DNA from: Sphingomonas sp. 67-36
Lineage (GTDB): Bacteria; Pseudomonadota; Alphaproteobacteria; Sphingomonadales; Sphingomonadaceae
Direction of reading: 5' to 3'
NCBI GenBank assembly: GCA_001897375.1
Contig: MKSU01000004.1
Location: forward strand, 353,621-417,620
Length of the DNA stretch: 64,000 nt
How positions within the stretch are numbered: position 1 is the first letter of the stretch; each line of letters begins with the position of its first letter. The notes below the pieces were generated by a model. That model was not told the origin of the DNA, did not search any database, and saw only the letters and a program-made list of their open reading frames with translations. The translations under genes were made by a program, and so were the position numbers. Below, piece after piece: positions 52,787 to 60,864 of the stretch.

Positions 52787-55498
52787 GTGAAGGCTTTGAC
52801 GACAACTCTACGCCCGCAACCGGTAGCGCTGCTGCTTGCCGGGACGATGCTCGCCGGCGTGCCGCTGGCGGCCGCCGCGCAGACCGCCCCGCCTCCCGCC
52901 GCGCAGCAGGCGCAGCCGCCCGCCGCGGTCGCGCCCGTCCTCGCGCCGCCCGTGGTCCGCACGATCCGCTCGCTGCGCGTCGACGGCTCGCAGCGCATCG
53001 AGCCGGAGACGGTGCTCAGCTACACCAAGCTGCGGGTCGGCGAATCCTATACGAACGAGACGCTCGACCAGGCGATCAAGGATCTCTACGCCAGCGACCT
53101 GTTCGCCGACGTCACCGTGGCGGGCGCGGAGACGGGCGACATCGTGCTGCGCGTGCGCGAGAACCCGATCATCAACCGGGTGATCCTTGAGGGCAACAAG
53201 CGCCTCAAGGAAGACAAGATCACCAAGGAGATCAAGCTCAAGCCGCGCCAGATCTTCACCCGCTCCGCCGTGCGCGCGGACGTGGCGCGGATCATCGAGC
53301 TGTATCGCCGGCAGGGGCGCTTCGCCGCCAGCGTCGATCCGAAGATGGTCAACCTCGACCAGAATCGCGTCGACGTCGTGTTCGAGATCAGCGAGGGGCC
53401 GAAGTCCAAGGTCCGCCAGATCAACATCATCGGCAACGAGGTGTTCTCGGACGCGAAGCTGCGCTCGCAGATGGCGACCAAGCAATCGCGTTTCTTCCGC
53501 TTCATGTCGTCGAACACGTCCTACGATCAGGACCGGCTGGCCTATGACCAGCAGAAGCTGCGTCAGTTCTATCTGACCAACGGCTATGCCGATTTCCGCG
53601 TCACCAGCGCGGTGGCGGAGCTGACCCCCGACAAGCGTGACTTCATCATCACCTATGTCGTCGAGGAAGGGCCGCGCTACAAGTTCGGCGACGTGACGGT
53701 CGACAGCGATATCCGCGATTTCGACAACAAGCGCATGGCGAGCACGCTCTCGATCAAGAAGGGCGACTGGTATGACGCGAAGAAGGTCGAGGATACGGTC
53801 GACAGCCTGAGCCAGACGGCGGGCCTGTTCGGCTATGCCTTCGCCGACGTGAACCCTGAATTCCAGCGCGACCGCGACGCGCTGACGATGTCGATCAACT
53901 TCCACATCGCCCAGGCGCAGCGCACTTATGTCGAGCGGGTGGAGATCACCGGCAACACCCAGACGCAGGACAAGGTGATCCGGCGCGAGGTGCGCCTCGC
54001 GGAGGGTGATGCCTTCAACAGCTTCCAGGTGAAGCGCTCGACCGACCGCATCAACAGCCTGGGCTATTTCCAGGACAAGTTCGAGATCAAGCAGACCCCC
54101 GGCTCCGCGCCGGACCGCGTCGTGCTGGAGGCGAACGTCGAGGAGAAGGCGACCGGCCAGCTCCAGCTTTCGGCCGGCTATTCGAGCCTCGAACAGTTCA
54201 TCATCCAGGCGAACATCACCCAGTCGAACTTCCGCGGCAAGGCGCAGGAACTGCGCGCGGGCGTGAACTGGTCGGCCTATTCCAAGTCGGTCGAGCTGGG
54301 CTTCACCGAGCCGTATCTGTTCGACAAGAACATCGCGCTCGGCGTGGACCTGTTCCGCCGCGATTACAACGCGTTCAACTATCTCGGCACCGATCGCCAG
54401 ACGACCTACAGCCAGACGTCGACCGGCTTCCAGGTTCGCGCCGGCGTGCCGATGACCGAATATTGGTCGTTCTCCGCGCGTTACGGCCTGTCCTACGACG
54501 AGGTGGGACTGGATCAGGCGACCTTCTACACCAACGGCGCATGCGATCCGCTGAAGGCCGGGCGCTATCTCTGCGATTCGCTCGGCAACCGCCTGACCTC
54601 GTCGGTCGGTTATTCCTTCATCTACAACAGCCTGAACAGCCGCCTGCGCCCGACGGCCGGTTCGCGCCTGTCGCTCAGCCAGGATATCGCCGGGCTCGGC
54701 GGCGACGTGCGCTATATCCGCACCCGCGCGGAGGGCGCGAAATACTGGGGCATCGGCAAGGGCTTCGTCCTGTCGGTGGTCGGCGAGGGCGGCTTCATCA
54801 AGTCGCTCGAGGGCAGCCGTGGGCCGGGGATCGATCCGGTGCGCATCACCGATCGCTTCTATCTCGGCGAGCCGCAGTTCCGCGGCTTCGACATCCGCGG
54901 CGTCGGCCCGCGCGTGCTGCGCCAATATTATACGACCGATTCGACCGGCAAGCAGGTGCTCGTCACCGATCGGAACCAGATCGTCGACGACGCGCTGGGC
55001 GGCAACGCTTATTATCTCGGGCGGCTTGAGCTTGAGCTGCCGCTCGGCTCGGGCGCGCGCGAACTCGGCCTGCGTCCGTCGATCTATGTGCAGGCGGGCA
55101 GCCTGTGGAGCATCACCCGTCCGCTGCCGACGGCGGTGTTCCCGGTCGCGAGCGACGGCACCGTCCTGCCGCTGCCGCAGAAGGATGCCAACGGCAACGC
55201 GCTCTACAGCTATACGATGGCCGACGGCACCGTCGCGACCACCATCTGCGCCACCGGCCTTCCGGACCCCAGCGGCAAGAACTGCAACGGCATCGTCCCG
55301 AATACGGCTCTGATCGCCTCGCAGCCGTTCAAGGAAACCTTCTACGGCGGCACGGCCAAGCCGCGCCTCTCGATCGGTTTCGGTGTGAACTGGACCTCGC
55401 CGTTCGGCCCATTGCGCATCGACGTCGCCAAGGCGCTGTTGACCCAGCCCGGCGACGACAAGAAGCTCGTAACTTTCAACGTAGGGACTCAGTTCTGA
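52787..55498 (+). CDS. bamA: outer membrane protein assembly factor BamA
   Basis: Central Omp85 subunit that folds beta-barrel proteins into the outer membrane. The 903-residue protein has a signal peptide (LLLAGTMLAGVPLAAAAQT) and a Pro/Ala linker. Five POTRA domains run from about 60 to 430 (first: VVRTIRSLRVDGSQRIEPETVLSYTKLRVGESY). The barrel ends KKLVTFNVGTQF with the terminal Phe that BAM clients need. The barrel has two long insertions (about 590-605 and 770-840). The GTG at 52787 is chosen; GGGGTGGA precedes it. Confidence 0.97.
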   Translation: MKALTTTLRPQPVALLLAGTMLAGVPLAAAAQTAPPPAAQQAQPPAAVAPVLAPPVVRTIRSLRVDGSQRIEPETVLSYTKLRVGESYTNETLDQAIKDLYASDLFADVTVAGAETGDIVLRVRENPIINRVILEGNKRLKEDKITKEIKLKPRQIFTRSAVRADVARIIELYRRQGRFAASVDPKMVNLDQNRVDVVFEISEGPKSKVRQINIIGNEVFSDAKLRSQMATKQSRFFRFMSSNTSYDQDRLAYDQQKLRQFYLTNGYADFRVTSAVAELTPDKRDFIITYVVEEGPRYKFGDVTVDSDIRDFDNKRMASTLSIKKGDWYDAKKVEDTVDSLSQTAGLFGYAFADVNPEFQRDRDALTMSINFHIAQAQRTYVERVEITGNTQTQDKVIRREVRLAEGDAFNSFQVKRSTDRINSLGYFQDKFEIKQTPGSAPDRVVLEANVEEKATGQLQLSAGYSSLEQFIIQANITQSNFRGKAQELRAGVNWSAYSKSVELGFTEPYLFDKNIALGVDLFRRDYNAFNYLGTDRQTTYSQTSTGFQVRAGVPMTEYWSFSARYGLSYDEVGLDQATFYTNGACDPLKAGRYLCDSLGNRLTSSVGYSFIYNSLNSRLRPTAGSRLSLSQDIAGLGGDVRYIRTRAEGAKYWGIGKGFVLSVVGEGGFIKSLEGSRGPGIDPVRITDRFYLGEPQFRGFDIRGVGPRVLRQYYTTDSTGKQVLVTDRNQIVDDALGGNAYYLGRLELELPLGSGARELGLRPSIYVQAGSLWSITRPLPTAVFPVASDGTVLPLPQKDANGNALYSYTMADGTVATTICATGLPDPSGKNCNGIVPNTALIASQPFKETFYGGTAKPRLSIGFGVNWTSPFGPLRIDVAKALLTQPGDDKKLVTFNVGTQF

Positions 55499-56142
55499 TG
55501 AATAGCAAGAAGACCATGCTGATCGCCGCGGCGCTGCTCGCGCCCGGCGCGCTCGTCGCCAGTGTTTCGCAGGCGCAGGTAAACGGGGTGGCGGTAGTCG
55601 ATCCCGACGGCGCGGTGGCTGGCAGCAACGCCTGGAAGACGGCGGCCGGACAGCTCCAGACCACGTACAAGGCGACCCTCGACCAGGCCGAGACGCGCCG
55701 TCAGGCGATCTCCACCGAGCTTCAGCCGCTCGTCACCAAGCTGCAGAACGACCAGAAGGCGAATGTCGCCCAGGCGCAGCTCCAGACCCAGCTCCAGACG
55801 ATCCAGTCGAAGGAGCAGGCCGGCAACGCCGAGCTTCAGCGCATGACCGCGCCCTATGTCCGCGCCCGTGCCTATGCGATCGAGCAGATCCAGCAGCAGC
55901 TCAAGGCCGCGATCGACGCCGCCGCCGCGCGCAAGCGGGCGAGCATCGTGCTCGGCCCGAACGACGTGGTGCACCTCGATCCCGCGGGCGATCTCACCGC
56001 CGACGTGACGACGGAGCTTAACCGCCTCGTCCCCAGCGTCAGCATCGCGCCGCCGGCCAACTGGCAGCCGGGCCAGCAGGGCCAGGCCGGCGCGCCGGCC
56101 GCTCCCGCCCCGACCAATACCAAGCAGCCGCAGGGCCGGTGA
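55498..56142 (+). CDS. skp: Skp/OmpH-type periplasmic chaperone
   Basis: Holds unfolded outer-membrane proteins for BAM. The 214-residue protein has a signal peptide ([26 protein letters not shown]), then [25 protein letters not shown] and a Gln-rich coiled coil ([28 protein letters not shown]) forming the tentacle helices, and a Pro/Ala/Gln tail. The tail and Gln content exceed the E. coli protein. It overlaps bamA by one base, the usual neighbour. Confidence 0.93.
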   Translation: MNSKKTMLIAAALLAPGALVASVSQAQVNGVAVVDPDGAVAGSNAWKTAAGQLQTTYKATLDQAETRRQAISTELQPLVTKLQNDQKANVAQAQLQTQLQTIQSKEQAGNAELQRMTAPYVRARAYAIEQIQQQLKAAIDAAAARKRASIVLGPNDVVHLDPAGDLTADVTTELNRLVPSVSIAPPANWQPGQQGQAGAPAAPAPTNTKQPQGR

Positions 56143-56621
56143 GCGAAGCGGAAGCGACGGGCGGGTCGATCGGCCCGCTCGACATCGCTCGGGTGATGGC
56201 GGCGCTGCCGCATCGTTACCCGATGCTGCTGGTCGATCGCGTCGAGGAGCTTGTCCCCGACCGGTCGATCGCGGCGATCAAGGCGGTGACGTTCAACGAG
56301 GGCTTCTTCCAGGGGCATTTCCCCGGTCGCCCGATCATGCCCGGCGTGCTGATCGTCGAGGCGCTGGCGCAGGCGGCGGGCGTGCTCGCGGTGGAGAGCC
56401 TTGGTCTCGCCGGCTCCGGCAAGCTCGTCTATTTCATGGCGATCGAGAATGCGAAGTTCCGCAAACCGGTCGAGCCGGGCGTGCTGCTTCGGCTCGAGGT
56501 GGAATTCGTGCAGAAGCGCAGCAGCGTCTGCAAGTTCGCCGGGGTCGCCCGGATCGACGGGCAGGTCGCGGCGGAAGCCAGCTTCACCGCGATGATCGCC
56601 GATCCGCCCAAGGCGGCGTGA
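56139..56621 (+). CDS. fabZ: 3-hydroxyacyl-ACP dehydratase FabZ
   Basis: Removes water in fatty acid elongation. The 160-residue hot-dog protein has [20 protein letters not shown], the catalytic His and Glu in [23 protein letters not shown], and [21 protein letters not shown]. The GTG start overlaps skp (GTGA). In bacteria with lipid A, lpxD normally separates skp and fabZ and lpxA follows; both are missing here. A hairpin follows 48 bases after the stop. Confidence 0.97.
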   Translation: MSEAEATGGSIGPLDIARVMAALPHRYPMLLVDRVEELVPDRSIAAIKAVTFNEGFFQGHFPGRPIMPGVLIVEALAQAAGVLAVESLGLAGSGKLVYFMAIENAKFRKPVEPGVLLRLEVEFVQKRSSVCKFAGVARIDGQVAAEASFTAMIADPPKAA

Positions 56622-56660
56622 GGCGCGGCGACGCTTGTCCGATCGCCATTCGCACCGCTT

Positions 56661-56694
56661 TTGACTTTCGCGGGCGCCTGCGTTAGGCGCCCGC
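56661..56694 (+). promoter_or_regulatory. rpmE promoter overlapping a strong hairpin
   Basis: TTGACTT (56661-56667), 14 bases, GTTAGGCG (56682-56689) gives a good promoter for rpmE. The same DNA holds GCGGGCGCC (56670-56678) and GGCGCCCGC (56686-56694), a 9-bp stem followed by TTCCTTTCC that would end fabZ transcripts. So the terminator of one gene and promoter of the next are interleaved. Confidence 0.55.
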
Positions 56695-56741
56695 TTCCTT
56701 TCCGGCTGGTCGGAAACCAGCCACTTTCGAGGACCGACGAC

Positions 56742-56972
56742 GTGAAGAAAGACATCCATCCCGATTATCACACCATCAAGGTGCAGATGACCGACGGCAC
56801 CGTGTTCGAGACCCGCTCCACCTGGGGCAAGGAAGGCGACACGATGCAGCTCGACATCGATCCGCTGGCGCACCCGGCGTGGACCGGCGGCCGCGGCCAG
56901 ATGCTCGACACCGGCGGCCAGGTCGCGCGCTTCAACAAGCGCTTCGGCGGCGGGCTGACGCTGCGCAAGTAA
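56742..56972 (+). CDS. rpmE: 50S ribosomal protein L31
   Basis: 76-residue protein: [69 protein letters not shown]. This is the alphaproteobacterial form. It lacks the CxxC pair of zinc-binding L31, so it is of the zinc-independent kind. The start is GTG at 56742 after TCGAGGA; an upstream frame to 56661 crosses the hairpin and has no family similarity. Confidence 0.95.
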   Translation: MKKDIHPDYHTIKVQMTDGTVFETRSTWGKEGDTMQLDIDPLAHPAWTGGRGQMLDTGGQVARFNKRFGGGLTLRK

Positions 56973-56977
56973 CGTCG

Positions 56978-57009
56978 TTAACGCTGCGTTAGGCATGTCG
57001 GGCTAGCGT
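56978..57009 (+). promoter_or_regulatory. CtrA-like box and promoter of the PilZ gene
   Basis: TTAA-N7-TTAG (56978-56992) matches the CtrA operator TTAA-N7-TTAA with one change. The -10-like GCTAGCGT (57002-57009) lies with proper spacing, so the box covers the -35, the place where CtrA activates genes. The ATG at 57017 is 7 bases after the -10. Confidence 0.45.
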
Positions 57010-57016
57010 GCCCGGC

Positions 57017-57352
57017 ATGTTCGCAGCGGAATTCGAGCCAGCACCCAGCGATATCCGGCGCCGCGGCCCGCGCGCGCCGGTTTCGTTCGATTCGTCGGCA
57101 ATAGGAGCGGGCGGCCTCGCCCGCGCCTTGTGCAAGGTGATCGACCTGTCGATCCACGGCGCGCGGCTCAGCACCTATTCGGCGCTGCGCAAGGGCATGT
57201 CGATCTGGCTGACGCTGCCCGAAGTCGGGCCGGTCGGCGCGGAGGTGATGTGGGCGGACGATTTCGCCGCCGGCTGCCGCTTCGATGCGCCGCTCGATCC
57301 GGCCGCTTTCGAGCAGTTGCTGCGCCGGGAAGGGCATGTCGCCGCGCACTGA
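57017..57352 (+). CDS. PilZ-domain protein
   Basis: Protein of about 111 residues with the cyclic-di-GMP-binding motifs in order: RRRGPRAPV (RxxxR region) and VIDLSIHGARLSTYSAL (D-x-S-x-x-G), followed by strands to RFDAPLDPAAFEQLL. It is a PilZ-only protein, probably an adaptor that reports cyclic-di-GMP levels to motility or cell-cycle targets. A GTG at 57008 is also in frame, but it lies inside the -10 box. Confidence 0.85.
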   Translation: MFAAEFEPAPSDIRRRGPRAPVSFDSSAIGAGGLARALCKVIDLSIHGARLSTYSALRKGMSIWLTLPEVGPVGAEVMWADDFAAGCRFDAPLDPAAFEQLLRREGHVAAH

Positions 57353-57370
57353 GCGCCTGCGCTGACTCCT

Positions 57371-57409
57371 GAAAAAGATAAGGCGCCCGGACCTTTCGGC
57401 CCGGACGCC
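57371..57409 (-). terminator. intrinsic terminator of hsp20
   Basis: On the minus strand GGCGTCCGGGCC (57409-57398) pairs with GGTCCGGGCGCC (57393-57382): 12 pairs including two G-U. The loop is 4 bases and CTTTTTC follows (57377-57371). The two mismatches on the plus strand show the direction. Confidence 0.75.
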
Positions 57410-57458
57410 CCGACGCCTCGGAAAGGGAGCAAGGAGGCGCCGATCTTCTGCTCCGGCG

Positions 57459-57923
57459 TTACGCCGCCTTGGCGTCGTCCGCCTTGGTTTCGACGGCGGC
57501 CAGCGGCGCGCCGGTCTTGATCGCGATGCTCTTGGGCTTCATCGCCTCGGGCACCTCGCGGACCAGATCGATCACCAGCAGCCCGTCGTTCAGCCGGGCA
57601 TCCTCGACGAACACGAAATCGGCGAGTTCGAAGCGGCGCTCGAAGCTGCGGTTGGCGATGCCGACGTGCAGGAAATTGGCGTTATCCTGCGTATCGGCCT
57701 TCTTGCCGGCGACGAGCAGCAGGTTCTGCTGCGCGGTGATCTCGATCTCCTCGCGGCTGAAGCCGGCCACCGCCAGCGTGATGCGATAGCGATCCTCGGC
57801 GAGCCGCTCGAGATTGAAGGGGGGGTAATTGTCGGCCGCCGAGCGCGCATTGGTCTCCAGCAGGTCGAACAGCCGGTCGAACCCGATGGTCGAGCGGCGG
57901 TAGGGGGTAAGGTCCAGTCGCAT
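57459..57923 (-). CDS. small heat shock protein (Hsp20/IbpA type)
   Basis: ATP-independent holdase that binds unfolding proteins. The 154-residue protein has YRRSTIGFDRLFDLLETNARSAADNYPPFNLERLAEDRYRITLAVAGFSREEIEITAQQNLLLVAG, the alpha-crystallin domain with RRFELADFVFVEDARLNDGLLVIDLVREVPEAMKPKSIAI. The upstream 85-base leader has a sigma32 promoter and a ROSE-like stem, so expression should rise with heat at both transcription and translation. Confidence 0.95.
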   Translation of the reverse strand: MRLDLTPYRRSTIGFDRLFDLLETNARSAADNYPPFNLERLAEDRYRITLAVAGFSREEIEITAQQNLLLVAGKKADTQDNANFLHVGIANRSFERRFELADFVFVEDARLNDGLLVIDLVREVPEAMKPKSIAIKTGAPLAAVETKADDAKAA

Positions 57924-57927
57924 ATCA

Positions 57928-58007
57928 AATCCTCCGTTGAGCGAATTGACGACATGGAACGCCCGAAAATCGCGGCGTCCCGCACGGCCCGGTCAGTAGC
58001 GCCGTGC
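57928..58007 (-). promoter_or_regulatory. candidate ROSE-type RNA thermometer in hsp20 leader
   Basis: Three tandem hairpins on the minus strand: GCACGGC/GCCGTGC (58007-58001 with 57988-57982), GGGACGCC/GGCGUUCC (57981-57974 with 57963-57956), and a weak last stem AUUCGCU-CAAC-GGAGGAU (57946-57929). The last one masks the Shine-Dalgarno GGAGGA with UCGCU, matching the known UYGCU anti-SD of ROSE elements, including a G-A mismatch and G-U pairs that would melt on warming. Confidence 0.65.
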
Positions 58008-58014
58008 AACGGAA

Positions 58015-58042
58015 AGATGGTATGAGCGGTGAAGTTTTCAAG
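58015..58042 (-). promoter_or_regulatory. sigma32 (RpoH) promoter of hsp20
   Basis: CTTGAAA (58042-58036) is an exact RpoH -35. TACCATCT (58022-58015) after 13 bases agrees with the CCCCATnT -10 in its last five bases. Transcription should start near 58008, at the foot of the first leader hairpin. Confidence 0.65.
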
Positions 58043-58066
58043 CAGGTGGGGTGAAATCCTACTTTC

Positions 58067-58095
58067 TTGGTCGGGATTGTATCCCGCATTAGCAT
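58067..58095 (+). promoter_or_regulatory. promoter of the TonB-dependent receptor gene
   Basis: TTGGTCG (58067-58073), 14 bases, ATTAGCAT (58088-58095). It leaves a 36-base leader with AGGGGAAA before the ATG at 58132. No clear Fur box is seen. It is divergent from hsp20. Confidence 0.4.
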
Positions 58096-58131
58096 CGACG
58101 GCGATAATCAACCTCGGTTCAGGGGAAATCC

Positions 58132-60513
58132 ATGTCGATCACGCTTGCCTTGCTGGCGGTTGCCGCCCAGTCCGTTCCCGCCACCGAACAGGCGCCGCCC
58201 ACCGCGCCGCCGCAGAGCGCCCAGCCAACCGACGATCAGGACGAACCCGGCCGACTCGGCCCGGCGCAGCAGAGCGGTGGCGATGTCGTCGTCACCGCGC
58301 GCCGCCGCGCCGAGACGATCCAGAGCGTGCCGATCGCCATGTCGGTGATCGGCGGCACGGCGCTGGCCGATACCGGCGCCTATAATGTCGGGAAGCTGAC
58401 GCAGCTCCAGCCCTCGCTGCAATTCTACTCGACCAACCCGCGCAATTCCGCCGCCAACATCCGCGGACTGGGCGCGCCGTTCGGCCTGACCAACGACGGG
58501 ATCGAGCAGGGCGTCGGCATCTATGTCGATCAGGTCTATTACAGCCGCATCGCCTCCGCGACGTTCGACTTCACCGATACCGACCGGATCGAGATTCTGC
58601 GCGGGCCGCAGGGCACGCTCTACGGCAAGAACACCACCGCCGGCGCGATCAACATCACCACGCGCAAGCCGAGCTTCGATCCCGAGGCGCGCTTCGAGCT
58701 GACCGGCGGCAATTACGATTTCCTCCAGGCGAAGGGATCGGTCTCCGGCCCGCTGGTCGGCGATGTGGTGGCGGGGCGCTTCTCCGCCTCCTTCACCACG
58801 CGGCGCGGCACGATCTGGAACACCACGCAGGACCAGTGGCAGAACAGCCAGGACAATCTCAGCCTGCGCGGCCAGTTGCTGTTCAAGCCGGCGCCGAACC
58901 TCGATATCACGCTCTACGCAGATTATAACCGGCAGGCGCCGACCTGCTGCGTGCAATATTACGCCGGCCTCGCGCCGACGCAGCGCCCGGCCAACCGCCA
59001 ATATGCCGCGCTGGCGGCCGCGGCGGGCTATGCCGTGCCCTCGACCGACGCCTTCGACCGCGTGACCGACGTCGACACGCCGCTGCGCGCGAAGCAGAAG
59101 CTGGGCGGCGCATCGGCGGTGGTGAATTGGGATCTCGGCCCGGCGACGTTGACCTCCGTCACCGCATGGCGCTTCTGGAACTGGGACCCGTCGAACGATC
59201 GCGACTTCATCGGCCTGCCGATCACCACGGTTTCCGCCAATCCCTCGCAGCAGGACCAGTATAGCCAGGAAATCCGCCTCGGCTCGAACGGCAAGCACGC
59301 GATCGATTATACGGTCGGCCTGTTCTGGTTCTACCAGACGATCGACACGCAGGGCCTCCAGGTGCAGGGGCCGGCGGCGAGCGCGTGGCTGCTCAACCCG
59401 ACGAGCGCGGCGGCGAAGGATCCGGCGACGCTCAACGGCCTCACCGCGCGCAACACGATCGGCTTCACCAACACCTCGGCCGCGCTGTTCGGCAAGCTCA
59501 CGTGGCATGTGTCGGACAAGTTGCAGATATCGCCCGGCGCGCGGCTCAACTACGACAAGAAGGAAGGCTCCTATGTCTCGGTCGTCACCAACGGACAGGG
59601 CAGCACGAACCTGACCAGCGACCAGCGCGGCGTGCTCGCGCCGCAGAGCTACGCGCCGAAGTTCGACAACTGGAACCTCTCCGGCGACATCACCGTCGCC
59701 TATCAATTCTCGCCGGATATCCACAGCTATGCGACCTATGCGCGCAGCTACAAATCGGGCGGGATCAACCTGTCGGGCCTGCCGCTCGACGCGAACAACA
59801 ACCCGATCCTGTCCACCGCCACGGTGAAGCCGGAGACGGTCAATCACTATGAGATCGGCCTCAAGACCCAGCTTCTCGATCGCCGCGCGACGATCAACCT
59901 CGCCGGCTTCTGGACCGACATCTACGATTATCAGGCGACGGTGAACAATTACCAACTCGCCGTGCTGCGCGGCTATCTCGCCAACGCCGGGCAGGTGCGG
60001 ACGCGCGGGATCGAGCTGGATTCGGCCTTCCGCCCCAGCACGGGACTGAACCTCTACGTCAACGCCGCCTATACCGACGCGAAATATATCCGCTTCACCA
60101 ACGCGCCATGCCCGCCCGAGCTGTCGGGGGGCAGCAACAGCCCGCCGTTCTGCGATATCTCCGGCCAGCGCCTGCCCGGCGTATCGAAATGGGCGTTCAG
60201 CTATGGCGCTGAATATAACTGGCCGGTGGGCGCGGGGCAGGTCTATGTCGGCTATGACGGCAGCTATCGTTCGGATTTCTCGTCCAACCCGTCGCCCTCG
60301 GCCTATATGAACGTCGACGGCTATTCGCTGTCGAACTTCCGGCTCGGCTATCGCAAGGGCGACAAGCTCAATGTCTTCGCCTGGGTGCGCAACGCCTTCG
60401 ACCGGAATTATTACGAGCTGCTGGCGACCCAGTCGGGCAGCACCGGGCTGATCGTCGGCCAGCCGGGCGATCCGCGCACCTTCGGGTTGACGGTGTCGTT
60501 CGGGATCAATTGA
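58132..60513 (+). CDS. TonB-dependent receptor
   Basis: Outer-membrane gated channel of 793 residues. A short signal (MSITLALLAVAAQSVPA) is followed by a Pro/Gln linker and a TonB-box-like GGDVVVTARRRAETIQSVP. The plug domain spans about 65-180 and includes NIRGLG, YVDQVYYSR and RIEILRGPQGTLYGKNTTAGAINITTRKP. The 22-strand barrel ends FGLTVSFGIN. The start of the plug and the barrel end are of the sphingomonad FecA/IroN-like group with many copies per genome. The substrate is unknown and no companion gene is adjacent. Confidence 0.93.
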   Translation: MSITLALLAVAAQSVPATEQAPPTAPPQSAQPTDDQDEPGRLGPAQQSGGDVVVTARRRAETIQSVPIAMSVIGGTALADTGAYNVGKLTQLQPSLQFYSTNPRNSAANIRGLGAPFGLTNDGIEQGVGIYVDQVYYSRIASATFDFTDTDRIEILRGPQGTLYGKNTTAGAINITTRKPSFDPEARFELTGGNYDFLQAKGSVSGPLVGDVVAGRFSASFTTRRGTIWNTTQDQWQNSQDNLSLRGQLLFKPAPNLDITLYADYNRQAPTCCVQYYAGLAPTQRPANRQYAALAAAAGYAVPSTDAFDRVTDVDTPLRAKQKLGGASAVVNWDLGPATLTSVTAWRFWNWDPSNDRDFIGLPITTVSANPSQQDQYSQEIRLGSNGKHAIDYTVGLFWFYQTIDTQGLQVQGPAASAWLLNPTSAAAKDPATLNGLTARNTIGFTNTSAALFGKLTWHVSDKLQISPGARLNYDKKEGSYVSVVTNGQGSTNLTSDQRGVLAPQSYAPKFDNWNLSGDITVAYQFSPDIHSYATYARSYKSGGINLSGLPLDANNNPILSTATVKPETVNHYEIGLKTQLLDRRATINLAGFWTDIYDYQATVNNYQLAVLRGYLANAGQVRTRGIELDSAFRPSTGLNLYVNAAYTDAKYIRFTNAPCPPELSGGSNSPPFCDISGQRLPGVSKWAFSYGAEYNWPVGAGQVYVGYDGSYRSDFSSNPSPSAYMNVDGYSLSNFRLGYRKGDKLNVFAWVRNAFDRNYYELLATQSGSTGLIVGQPGDPRTFGLTVSFGIN

Positions 60514-60520
60514 GGTGAAG

Positions 60521-60541
60521 GCCGGTGGCGAAGCCGCCGGC
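60521..60541 (+). terminator. hairpin after the TonB receptor gene
   Basis: GCCGGTGGC (60521-60529), loop GAA, GCCGCCGGC (60533-60541): 9 pairs with one G-U. No T-run follows, so termination may need more. It starts the 351-base gene-free spacer up to lolC, which also holds the minus-strand terminator at 60583-60620. Confidence 0.45.
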
Positions 60542-60582
60542 TGAACGTCGGACGGGTTCGGCCGGCGCCGACCCGCCGGCCC

Positions 60583-60620
60583 AAAAAACAAACGCCCGGA
60601 TCGGTATTCCGACCCGGGCG
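60583..60620 (-). terminator. strong minus-strand intrinsic terminator without an obvious gene
   Basis: On the minus strand CGCCCGGGTCGG (60620-60609) pairs with CCGATCCGGGCG (60604-60593) over 12 positions including one G-U. The loop is AATA, and the stem is followed by TTTGTTTTTT (60592-60583). On the plus strand one pair is a mismatch and an A-run precedes it, so it serves a minus-strand RNA. Confidence 0.75.
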
Positions 60621-60735
60621 CCTGCGTGACGATCGCTCGTCAGCCCCCTTATCCAGCCGCTGCCAGCGAACTTCTTGCGAAGCGCGGCGGCGGCATTCCC
60701 CGAACCACGGCCATTTGCCTGTGTGCCAGTACCCG
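60583..60735 (-). ncRNA. candidate short minus-strand transcript before lolC
   Basis: The terminator above implies a transcript from the right, but the only annotated genes there are on the plus strand. A -10-like GTTAGCAA (60747-60740) with a weak -35 near CGACACC (14 bases upstream) would start RNA near 60735, giving about 150 bases. It holds one 21-codon frame (60714-60649, MAVVRGMPPPRFARSSLAAAG), which has only a poor ribosome site. It may be a small RNA, a leader peptide message or antisense control of lolC; the sequence alone does not decide. Confidence 0.4.
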
Positions 60736-60864
60736 TATTGCTAACGGTTCGGGACAAGGGGTGTCGATGGAAATGAACGCCAGCTAAACAGATTGTCCCG
60801 GCCCTGTGATGATTCCGCCACAGCCCCGTTGCCAGCCGTGGAGCGGGGGGATAGACGGCAGGGC

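Noticed and set aside
52808-54925. A 705-codon open frame antisense to bamA
   Set aside because: A shadow of bamA codon bias; Asp/Arg/His/Leu-rich with no family features.
58108-60591. An 827-codon open frame antisense to the TonB-dependent receptor
   Set aside because: No domain or motif, biased composition, and complete overlap with a clear receptor gene.
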